Position numbers and translations under genes: made by a program | Shown here: positions 10,482-19,857 of the stretch, piece after piece | Numbering within the stretch: the stretch's first letter is position 1 | How the letters are laid out: every line of letters starts with the position of its first letter | Notes under the pieces: generated by a model | Told to the model about the DNA's origin: nothing | Databases searched by the model: none | The model's input: only the letters and a program-made list of their open reading frames with translations | Assembly: GCA_030737875.1 (NCBI GenBank) | Contig: CM060915.1 | Coordinates: forward strand, 355,691,863 to 355,755,862 | From: Allium sativum | Taxonomy: Eukaryota; Streptophyta; Magnoliopsida; Asparagales; Amaryllidaceae | Direction: 5' to 3' | DNA length: 64,000 nt

Positions 10482-10486
10482 ATATA

Positions 10487-11150
10487 AAAAGGGTTTTCTT
10501 TTGGAGTGGCATGAAGAGTGATGTAGCGGAGTTCGTCGCTAAGTGTTTGATATGCCAGCAAGTCAAAGCGGAGCTGAACAAGCCCGGTGGTCTGCTTCAT
10601 CCCCAAGAGGTCCCATAGTGGAAGTGGGATAGCATTTCAATGGACTTTGTTGATGGGTTGCCTAGGTCAAGAAGGGGCAATACTAGTATTTGGGTAATAG
10701 TGGACAGGCTCACTAAAAGCGCTCACTTTATACCTGTTAAAAGTAGAAGGACTACCTCGTCCCTAGCATCCATTTATCTTAAAGAAATAGTTCGACTCCA
10801 TGGGATACCCTCCACCATAGTAAGCGATCGAGATCCTATCCTTACGAGCGAATTTTGGAAGAGTTTGCAAGAGGCAGTAGGCACACAATTATGCTTAAGC
10901 ACGGCTTATCGCCCCCAAACCGATGGTCAGATGGAAAGGGTGAACAGAGTATTAGAAGACCTCTTGAGATTGTTCATTCTTGACTTTGGAGGGACATGGG
11001 AGGTTCATCTTCCTTTGGTGGAATTCGCCTACAACAATAGCTACCAAGCCACCATAGGAATGGCGCCATTCGAAGCTTATATGGAAGACCGTGCCGATCA
11101 CCAACTTGTTGGTGGGTGTCTACAGACAAGCTCGTACTTGGGCCAAACAT
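10487..11150 (+). pseudogene. G1 integrase (zinc-binding part and core)
   Basis: Seen: KRVFFWSGMKSDVAEF followed by the CLIC half of the HHCC zinc finger, a stop at 10616, then the core: MDFVDGLPRSRRGNTSIWVI with catalytic D, SDRDPILTSEFW with the second D, and ERVNRVLEDLLR with the catalytic E. The histidine half of the zinc finger is at 836-900, on the far side of the CACTA. Integrase inserts retrotransposon cDNA into chromosomes. The frame derails near 11080, where the usual ALYGRPC-like block is disturbed. Confidence 0.9.
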
Positions 11151-11710
11151 GATTAGAGAGACCTCAGAAAAGGTGGACTTGATAAGAAGACGGATGAAGG
11201 CTGCACAAGATAGACAGAAGTCCTACGCAGACAAAAGAAGGACCGACCTTGAGTTTAAGGTTGGAGATACGGTGTTCCTTAAAGTATCTCCTTTGAGGAA
11301 TGTCATTCGCTTTGGGTCCGTAGGAAAGTTAGCACCATGATTTGTAGGTCCATTTCCTATCATTGAAAGGATTGGGACAATGTCTTACAGAGTAGAGCTA
11401 CCCGAGAGAATGGCTGGAGTTCATTGTTTTTCATGTTTCTCAACTACGAAAATGCTTACATGAATCTATGGAAGTGGTGGAGCCGAATATACTAGAGGAA
11501 GTAGAAGTGGAACGAGAAGCGACTGTGAGAAGAGTTCCAACTCGTATCTTAGGTACGGAAGTCAAAAAGCTACGCAATCGTGAAGTCAAGATGGTTAAAG
11601 TTCAATGGAGTGATGCTGAGGAAGACGTGACTTGGGAGACTGAGAGGAAAATACGCGCAACCTACCCTTTTCTCTTTGAGGGTACCTCCTTGATCTTTTT
11701 TTTTCCATAA
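11116..11710 (+). pseudogene. G1 integrase C-terminus and chromodomain
   Basis: Two frames (11116-11340 and 11468-11710) separated by a stop and a frameshift. The first gives the GPY-type tail (AAQDRQKSYADKRRTDLEF..GDTVFLKVSP). The second ends with a chromodomain-like block (RRVPTRILGTEVKKLRNREV..VQWSD..DVTWETERKIRATYPFLF). In chromoviruses this tail steers insertion toward certain chromatin. Confidence 0.88.
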
Positions 11711-12284
11711 GTTTATTCATGCTTATATCTATCTTTCAAGTATATCTCCTCAGTCCTATTTTTTATCCTTAGGTAGAAACCGATGGATGTAAACATGTGT
11801 TTGAGACATGTTATGGTTGATGGTTGCGAGTAATTGCAAGTGGTTGCTCGTGGATACATGTACACACACTTTAGGCACTAGATCAGCTCAATCACTTTCA
11901 TATTGCATATAAATGTGTGTGCATATTTAAATTAATGGATGTATAATGGTTGTGTTATCATATGGATGTTGCATTCTGATGAATGGTTGTGCACACATGT
12001 AGAAGTAATATTTATCGTCAGGATTCTTTTGCATGCATAATGGACGCATGGCACTATCATGATTTGCATTAAGGAGGTCAACTGAATCAGTAGACCCCCT
12101 GATTTTGCATTAGATAAGGAACATATTCACACACTTTTTGCATATGTTCATACGACATTAGAAATCTTGTAAGGACAATGGATGCCTGTGTTTGATGGTT
12201 GAGTAGATGGATGATTGGATGTTAGGATATACATTCTCCTTAACTTGGGGATTTCGAGGGCAAAATCCTTTAAGGAGGGGAGAA
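11711..12284 (+). other. G1 3' untranslated region and polypurine tract
   Basis: Non-coding, ending in taaggaggggagaa (12271-12284), the purine tract that primes plus-strand DNA synthesis, directly followed by the LTR start TGTAACACCC. Confidence 0.8.
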
Positions 12285-12565
12285 TGTAACACCCTGAATT
12301 TTCTATGAATATTAAATTAACGAATTTAAGAATACTTAATTTCAAATGTGAGAATTAAGGGAAACGGGTTACGCCATTACGTTTGTCTTGGAATTCTGCT
12401 TGAGATAGTGTCCGAGTTTGCGTGAATTGGACTTTGTATGAAGAAGATATGGCCTTCCGAAGTTTCAGAATTTAAATAAATTAAAAACAGCTCAGGTTCA
12501 GAAAATTTGAAATTCGAATTCAAACAGGGGAGTAGGCTGGGCGGGAATTCTCCCGCCTAAGGGAC

Positions 12566-12640
12566 AGGTCGACCAGGTGGTTGACCTGGGGGTCGACTTA
12601 CCCATACAGGTCGACCAGGGGGTCGACCTACCCCCCCCGG
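12566..12640 (+). promoter_or_regulatory. GTCGAC palindrome cluster upstream of the LTR TATA box (G1)
   Basis: Three GTCGAC hexamers plus a close variant (gttgacc), all embedded in G/C-rich arms such as caggtcgaccaggg. It lies about 130 bp upstream of the TATA-like box at 12768. Equivalent clusters exist in the LARD and G2 LTRs. A promoter function is inference. Confidence 0.5.
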
Positions 12641-13150
12641 GCAGATCTGAAAGATGACGCTGTTTCGACTCATTGCTGAGTCATTAGGGCTGAGGAGTTA
12701 TCTGTCTTGACTGGATGGTCTTGATTGCTTCTAGGCTTAATCTGACGGCTCTAAATTAATTAAAATTCTATATAAGCAACCTAACTCTCAACCTAAAATC
12801 ACACTAATTCATACCAAGAGCCGCCATGCCGTCAATGGAGAACCTAGAGTAGCCGTCGTTCTCTTTCAACCCAAAAGCAAGATAGAAGCAAGAATCAAAA
12901 TCAAATCTAATCTAAATTAGAATAACAATTAGTCTACATCAAAGACGAGCAATTCAATTTCAGAATACAGATCCCAGAAAAACAAGACCTTTCTTTTATT
13001 TGGGAGTATATTTTCTTTCACAAAATAATTAATTTAATTGTGATAAGTTATAAATGGGATTATGAGAATATTACTTTGAATCATGTGACGTTATCGTTGA
13101 CAGTTTTGTTATTGTGGATCTATTTCATATGTTGGATTGTACTTGATTCA

Positions 13151-13270
13151 TCTTATGCAAGTTTGGGATGTTAAATCATATGTATATGAATCTTATGCAA
13201 GTTTGGGATGTTAAATCATATGTATATGAATCTTATGCAAGTTTGGGATGCTAAATCATATGCTAGCTTA
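13151..13270 (+). repeat. 40-bp tandem repeat, three copies
   Basis: Unit starting tcttatgcaagtttgggatg; the first two copies are identical and the third diverges at its end. Confidence 0.9.
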
Positions 13271-13843
13271 TGAATCTTATGCAAGTCTGTAGGTGGATTA
13301 TACACAAATTCATATGTGAATAATGTAATTACATATGCTAATTTATATGCAAACACGTGACATTAATTTACATGTTTAGATCCATATGCAAGTTCACATC
13401 TTTGTGTTTAGATATATATTTAGATCCATGGTAGTACATAGTTATGCAAATTTATGTATATCCATTGCCTATGCAAGTAATTGGCTATGCAAACTTATGT
13501 CATGATTCTTAAATCTATTTTATGTGTTATGCAAGTTATGATGTTGCTTTTCTTTTTATAAGTTAGACTATTTGCGAGTCTAACATATGTCATATTAAAA
13601 TGTACGAAATAGCGTGGGGACAATGGGAAATATTAAATATACACAATTGTGAATTGGCATAAAATGGCCTTAAAGGCATATGATTAATTTGAGACATTAA
13701 TTGGTATAAATTTATATACCTGAAATTATGGACATAATTTAAGTGACAATTATGGACATAAATTAAGTTGGAATTTATGGACAAATTTGAATAGGGATAT
13801 TAATCCAATTTGAGGTTAAATAATTATGTGTAATAATTAACTG

Positions 13844-14063
13844 CCTAAGACACGAGGTTAGACTCGTTTGTGGTATAAGACTGCCCGGTCCCGCCCACCA
13901 AATCCAGCAACCACAAATGGTAGTCTAATGTAAGAGGTCGAAGGCACAAATTAAATGTGCAACAATCGTAAAGGCACGAGGTTAGGCTCGCTTGCAGTAT
14001 AAGACTACCTGGACCCGCCTGACAAATCCAGCAACCGCAAACGGTAGTCTAATGTGGGAGGTC
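13844..14063 (+). repeat. Two tandem copies of a conserved foldable LTR element (G1)
   Basis: Copies at 13844-13940 and 13968-14063. Each has outer arms (TTAGACT / AGTCTAA in copy 1), inner arms (TTTGTGG / CCACAAA) and a conserved middle with CTGCCCGG and AAATCCAGC. Related pairs are in the LARD and G2 LTRs, where the arms differ but still pair. Confidence 0.75.
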
Positions 14064-15308
14064 TTTACAAGGTTATGGTTCTAATGAATTAAGTAACACT
14101 TAACCAGATAAACATGTGGTGGGACATGGGGGTTAAGTGGGTGGCCTGGGTGGCATGTGAAATACGATTAGAAACACTTAACCAAGTTGAAACATGTAAA
14201 GAAGCCATGAATAAGAGGGAGTTAAGTGGAAAATTTTAGTGGGGACCAAGCATAGGTGGAAAGCTTGTGTAAAGCATGGGGGACCCATTTCAAACCAGTA
14301 AACCATTAAGTATCTTTGTGAGCTCGAGTCAGATCGAGGACAGGACACGCTTACTGGGTTTGGTTGTAAGAGGTCAAAACGGGTTAATGGTGGCAACGCA
14401 AGTCCAACGGGGTTATGTGCGTGCGTGGCCTGGGCTGGTAGGTAAGACGTTGTTGCATCGTGTAGATATAAGCCGTGTATCTTTAGTGGTATCGGGGTGC
14501 CACTTTAGGAAGTGATACACCCCACTGTGGGACCAGCACGGGTATCTATGAGTTAAGGAGCCGATCGCATGGGGGTAGTGGGTACAACTAGTGGAGATAG
14601 GGGCAGGCGGCACCTATGAAGACAGCTAGGGGTACACGAAACTACCATTATGATTATTGTGTTCAGTAGGCAGGATCAACCTGCAGGGTGACTAGTAGTG
14701 GTGTAGTATAGTGATCAGCCTATAGTGTTTAGGAACGAGATTAACGCCAGAATATTCCTCCTGTTTGCTTTGTCATACCCACTTGTTTCACGGTCATACC
14801 TTGTTTTAACAGTTTATGCCTTATCCTAATTACTTTAATAATTATATTGTTAAAGTTATTATACTCGCCAGACTTTATGTCTGACCCCTTTTTGTTTTCG
14901 CCTCTTTTCTTCCTTCTCTCCCCCCCCCCCCATGTTCTTAGGGTGGGACTAGTACTAGTGGAGCTTGACCTTGGATCTCTTTCTCTCTCTTTTGGAAGTG
15001 CTTGCATTGCTAAAAGTAAAGTTCAACTCATCTCTTTTATGACTACTTGTGATGGGGTTATGCTTTTTATTTTTTGTACTCAGAAACAATTTTGTCAAGA
15101 TAGTTACTAAGTGTACTTGGTTTTTCGGTTGGTTTATGATGTTGTTGTAATCAAACTATTTCTCCGCTGCAATAATTGTTGTTTTGAAAATTTTCAAGTA
15201 CTAATATATGTATCTGTCTTGTTATATTCTTTTCTATTCACCAATAATACTCCATGAAAGTTAATGCATTCCCTTTGAGAGTGACATTAATGGATGTGGG
15301 GTGTTACA

Positions 15309-17100
15309 GGTAACTAGTGTTAATTAGTGAATTTAAACATCATTAAATTCTGGAAAAATATTTATAAATTTCGAAATATTGTTTTAGGCCTCTGTTAGGA
15401 ATTTGGGTTAATTTGGTTAAGTTTTACTAATCCTATTATTAGTTTTGCTTGAACATGCTTAAGGGAAAATAAGGGTTTTTGGGTATGTTTGATCTGTTTT
15501 GACATATCATAGTGTTGTTTTGCTGTTTGTGGATAATTATACATGTTGCTATGATTGTATGGTATGCTTTGTGATTGATTAGAAAAGTTAGAATGGTCAA
15601 AAACACCGTCGTATGGCGTAAAACAGTCGCTGGAAGAGCTGTAGGAAATGTGCAGGACCCGGATCGGTCGCCCCTCCCTTCCACGATCCGACCCGATCGT
15701 GGGACCCCTTCAAGATACGCCACGCTCCATCCATCACGAACTGCTTCAGAAGTTAAGGAACCGATGGCCAAGGAGGATCACGAACCAGAAGCCCCGACCT
15801 GACCGAAGTTTGGTCATGACCCGAACCGATCTGGAGCAGGCATGAAGCAAGTCACGAACCGTGGGCCACCTACCCTCACCACGATCCAGCTTGGGCACCA
15901 CGACCCGGTCCGACAGGGGGAACATGAACTGACCAGAAGGAGGCTGGTGACTACGGACTGAACAAGGGGAAGAGAACCGATCCGAAAGGAAGTTTGTTTC
16001 TGAACGAGATGAAGACCGATCCGAAGAAGACCAAAACCCGAGATGCAAAGGTAGTTCATATGGGAAGTAGAACTCAGGATCCAATTGGGAACCAACGAAT
16101 TAACTTCATGATTGGACTTTGTTGCAGGACATGTTCTAAGGGGTTATCGGTGCCTATAGCTTTGACTCACCACAGAAAGATGGATATTGGCTACGGATCA
16201 GTGCGGTGAAGTTGTAATGACTTCATGGGGTAGAGTGATCGTAGCAAGGCTATGAGCCAGTGCAGTGGAGCCATCATGACTCCATGGGGGCAGAGTGGAC
16301 ATAGCAAAGTATTAGTGGCTATGAATCAGTGCAATGGTGTCATTACGACTCCATGGGGCAGAGTGATCATAGCAAGGAATTGTGTGGTCAAAGTGGTAGA
16401 TATCGTATACTTTACACACTGAGTGAGAGATGTAAGGATGGTTGCTATGCTTGATTGTCTGTCATCACTATGACATGCACACCCCCACCCCCGTATTCCT
16501 TACACCATATGTTTGTGGCACCTTAGAGTGTTGTATAGTATGTAGTGCTAACTCTTTGGTTGCAGGTTCAGGTATGGTTTAGTATACCTGTTATTGTTCT
16601 GTTTTGCTGCTTATCATTCATACCAGACTTTTGTCTGACCCAGAGTTTTATGTCTCTTCTTATTACTCTGGGTGCTCTTAAATGGGCAGATTAGAGACAG
16701 GTTAGATGGTTGAGCACGAGTAGCTGTACCGGAGACGAGCAGGATGCTCCTATGTACTATCTACATGTATTCTCCCTGTGTCGCTGCTAGTCACTACTCT
16801 GGGCATTAGTAGTGTACATTTCCTTTCTTTTGCTTTAGAGAGTTTTAAAGTTGTAATAATGATGATGTGGAACATAAGCTGTATTTGGATTTTCCGCTGC
16901 TATGATGTTTAGTTTCAGCTTATGCACTGTCGCGCCTGTTTTATGTCAAAGTATGTTATTATTATATTTTATTCCATGCGCTGTGAGACATTCTACAGGT
17001 TCCTTGTTAATTCAAATTCCTTTCTTTTCCTGTTCTAGTCGGGCATTGGCACATCGCACATTCATTGGAAATGTCGGCTGGTGTGGGGCGGGCCATCATA
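15309..17100 (+). repeat. 3' part of an older LTR (LTR-X) interrupted by G1
   Basis: The text around 16630-16760 (tgacccagagttttatgt, then gggcaga..gagacaggt, then gacgagcaggatg) parallels the solo LTR at 22060-22200 (ggctcaaggttttatgt, gggcagac..gtgacaggt, ggcgagcagga). A plausible LTR end, GGGCCATCATA, is at 17100. This therefore looks like the 3' part of a related LTR into which G1 inserted. No coding sequence; the short frames are chance. Confidence 0.65.
16189..16375 (+). repeat. Three tandem units of about 60 bp with palindromic cores
   Basis: Units at 16189-16247, 16248-16307 and 16317-16375, each of the form ggctatgagccagtgcagtg..(palindrome)..catgggg.cagagtg..catagcaa. The cores TGAAGTTGTAATGACTTCA, TGGAGCCATCATGACTCCA and TGGTGTCATTACGACTCCA are imperfect palindromes with a changing arm sequence. 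Confidence 0.85.
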
Positions 17101-17589
17101 TATAAATTAATCACAGTTTCTTCCCGTAGATGAAGATCAATTTGTATTGAACATAGTCCAGTTACTGACATAGAGTTTGAGAAAAGCCGATATAGCCAAT
17201 AAAACTAGTTTTGTTGTTTAAATGAACACAAGCCCAAAAAATCAAAACCTGAAACTTTATGGGAAATCCAGCCAAGTAGTCCTCCAAATCTTAAATTTTA
17301 AAAACAATAGCAGAATACTTGTCATTAGTGGATTAACAGAAGGCTTGACGATTCCCAGATCTAATTTTCCATAAGAACCGATTTTGAGAATAGGGAAATA
17401 TTCGCTAGAGATGTGTAAAGTGAATATGATTAAGTTGAATCCCTAATTCACGGATGGCTTGATTCTTCATAAATCGAATGGAGTCGTTGATTTTAAGATC
17501 CGACCTACTGAATGAATGAGATGAACTAGAAAGATATTAAAGTTTTCACCACCTTTTTTCGGAATATTGATATGCGATAGGTGTTAAAA
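17101..17589. other. No feature recognised
   Basis: AT-rich unique-looking sequence between LTR-X and the LINE remnant; no coding signal on either strand. Confidence 0.4.
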
Positions 17590-18345
17590 ACGATTTTAGG
17601 GTTTGTTAAAATTAAATGGTTTGAGGCATCAGTTAGTGGAATATTTCTTGGTACTTCATCTATGATTAATTGTAGATGGCACAAATTTGCCTGGTGCAGA
17701 GACAACAATGCAAAGGAGAATCTTACACTTTGGAAGATCACTTAAGGAGCTTTGCTAACCAAGGACAAACTTGCAAACTATGGGATGGAGGTGAACCTTA
17801 GCTGTCTATTATGTCACAAGCAAACTAAAAGCACGCAACACCTTTTTTTTGAATGCAATGAGACAAAGAAAATATGGAATGAAGCATTGGAGCAGATTGA
17901 TAACATTTGCAGTGCTCTCACCAGCAGTACTGAATGAGAGAGGATTTCTATGAAAGTTTGTGGCAAGAGTGTTAAATACAGACTCTTTTGTTATGTTTTG
18001 AAGAAGATCATTAACAACATATGGAGACAACGCAATGTTCATGTCTTTGATGAAGATAAAGCATTGAACTTTGGCTAATGGAAGCATTATGTTTGGCATG
18101 ACAATCAGGACGGGCTTAAATTCTTGAAATTTACATTTGACCCTTGTATTTTTGGCTAAGCATTTTGCTTACTTTTTGTATATATGCGTCTGTGTCGTAG
18201 CCTCTATAAGGCATTTGTTATACCGTGTAGCCTCTGTTTCTCTTTTGTTTGTTTTTCTCTCTTTGTTTATCTATGTAATCGTCTTCGGTATATCAATAAA
18301 GTGGTAGGGGTCCTCTCAACCTCGTTGGCTTTGCCAAAAAAAAGA
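17590..18345 (+). mobile_element. LINE (non-LTR retrotransposon) 3' end with zf-RVT domain
   Basis: Seen: one frame, broken by a stop near 17742, reads NCRWHKFAWCRDNNAKENLT then LTKDKLANYGMEV, LSCLLCHKQTKSTQHLFFEC (the zinc-binding C-x2-C...H-x4-C of zf-RVT) and, after another stop, KKIINNIWRQRNVHVF. The zf-RVT domain follows the reverse transcriptase in plant L1-like LINEs. A 3' untranslated region ends in a short A run near 18336-18345. The RT and endonuclease are missing, as expected of a 5'-truncated insertion. Confidence 0.88.
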
Positions 18346-19382
18346 TTCACCTCTTTTTTCTCTTCCTCTAGGAGAGGATATGTCTTTTTGTATATATACA
18401 TATATAAAAGAGATTTTAATATCCCATATTTTTGTAAACATTATTCAGGACATTTAATTGAATGAATTAAATAAGAAAAATATAATTAGATTGCTGAGTT
18501 CATATTTGTATATATGAACAAATAATAGTAGGGTCCAACCATAAAATGAATTAAATATGAAAGGAACATATAATATATTTTCCTACCTCTAATATGTTAA
18601 GTCACAATTTTGATTCATGACCCAAAGAATGACAAGAAAGGTGAAAAAAGAGAATACACAACTACAAGATCTCAAGCTGGTGAACAAGATGGATATTGAG
18701 CCTTATGTCATAGGTTAAACTTGTTAAAATTTCTCCTCAAGAAATATGGATATATACATAACTTTATTTTACATATATATATATATACACTGGAATTTGT
18801 GCATACTGCACAAAATTTACCAGGTCAGTCAATTAACCTACATAATTTTTTGCAGTATGCACAAATGAAAAATATATATATAAGTCTGAATTTTTAATTG
18901 ACTGAATTAGAACTTCAGTCGAATGAATCTCTTCGCCATAAGTTACAACTATTATACCATTATATATGGATGATCTAACATCAAACAAGCTTACTTTTCT
19001 GGTCTATCAATATATTTCTAAATGCTCTATTTTCTACATTCCAAAAATTTCTTGAATGCACTTTCAAACTCAATATGCAAGTAATATCTTTCTTCCTTAT
19101 CTTCTAACACTTAAACTATATATTCACATACTCGAGGAGAAGATTAAAGGAAGGGTGTACTATAAAAACACAATCCATGTTATCAAAGAACACATATAGT
19201 CTATTGTTTCTTTTTATTGTGAGAAGTCATGTTCTGCTACCCAGGCGCGTCAAGTCCTCTTCGACTGCTGAGGCCAAAAACCATTCTATTGCTCAAGTCC
19301 CTATTCCGCTGCTTAGGTGTTGTAAAGTCCTATTCTTCATGGTTAAGAGAGGTTTATTGTTTAGTTGAAATTCCAGAAAGCG
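18346..19382. other. Unassigned interval with a 16-bp inverted repeat
   Basis: No gene seen. The notable feature is a perfect 16-bp inverted pair, atttgtgcatactgca (18795-18810) and its complement (18851-18866), with a 40-nt loop. Part of 19170-19382 may be the upstream portion of the copia LTR that follows, but I cannot fix its start. Confidence 0.5.
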
Positions 19383-19567
19383 TCTAGGACTGGACGTAGG
19401 ACGGTGTTCCAAACCAGTATAAAAATTCCCGATGTCATTTACTTTTATTTACTGCATTTACTCTTCTTATCTATGATATTAGTCTATATAGTTTTCCTCA
19501 TTAAATATTTACTTGTATAGTTATTAAGTAAATTGTATCACACTATCAAGACTTCAACATATACACT
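19383..19567 (+). repeat. Copia LTR fragment in inverted orientation
   Basis: Read on +, ggactggacgtaggacggtg then CCAGTATAAAAATTCC and tattaagtaaattgta match the reverse complement of 25722-25567. This fragment is therefore inverted relative to the copia LTR at the other end. The join to the copia interior falls at about 19562-19568, and the copia reading frame runs into it before a stop. Confidence 0.8.
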
Positions 19568-19857
19568 TATTTCCATTTCACTCGATCCTACTCTCATAAT
19601 CTTTTCATTTTCTATGGACGTATTTTCGCTTTGATTATTATTTTCGGTAACATCTTTACTTTCAGCGATATTTTCATTATTATGGTTATAAATTATGTTT
19701 TCATCTTCTCTAAAATAATTGTTAACGTTATTATCATCTTGAGAATTTTTATTTTCCAAAATCTCACTACTATAGTAATTTTGAATAAAATTTTCGTCAA
19801 ATGAAACATAAAGTGATTCTTCAATTTTATTTGATCCTTTATTGAAAATACGACAAG
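19568..19857 (-). pseudogene. Copia integrase-RT linker, second half (after the solo LTR)
   Basis: From the solo-LTR boundary the minus-strand frame reads RIFNKGSNKIEESLYVSFDE, the copia block of the type V-x-EES-x-HV-x-FDE, then a long acidic N/D/E-rich spacer. This continues, in frame, the sequence ending at 22533. The spacer normally leads into RT, but here it runs into the inverted LTR fragment. Confidence 0.85.

Larger units (their letters stand above)
1..15308 (+). mobile_element. Ty3/gypsy chromovirus G1, 3' portion (5' end outside window)
   Basis: Seen: RNase H tail, integrase zinc-binding and core domains and a chromodomain-like tail in the order of a Ty3/gypsy pol, then a purine-rich tract and a 3.0-kb LTR starting TGTAACACCC and ending GGGGTGTTACA. 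The coding frames hold several stops and frameshifts, so the element is dead. A CACTA transposon (918-10481) interrupts it. Known: RNase H before integrase, plus a C-terminal chromodomain, defines plant chromoviruses; the long LTR suggests the Tekay/Del clade, which is inference. The proteins are clearly related to those of G2 on the minus strand. The 5' LTR, gag, protease and most of RT lie left of the window, so its target duplication (ggtaa at 15309?) cannot be checked. Confidence 0.9.
12285..15308 (+). repeat. G1 3' LTR (3.0 kb)
   Basis: Begins TGTAACACCC and ends GGGGTGTTACA. It contains a TATA-like box (tctatataagc, about 12768), a cluster of GTCGAC palindromes just upstream, three 40-bp tandem repeats (13151-13270), a duplicated structured element (13844-14063) and a poly-C run near 14922. 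Its overall plan is shared with the LARD and G2 LTRs. Confidence 0.9.

Noticed and set aside
13844..14063. CRISPR-like or satellite array
   Set aside because: Only two units per LTR, spacer lengths are short and not unique, and the pair belongs to LTRs of eukaryotic retrotransposons.
13844..14063. Hammerhead ribozyme as in plant retrozymes
   Set aside because: I could not find the CUGAUGA and GAAA core strings in the consensus on either strand.
19538..19759. Separate acidic N-rich host protein
   Set aside because: It is the copia integrase-RT linker; its frame continues from 22533 across the solo LTR.
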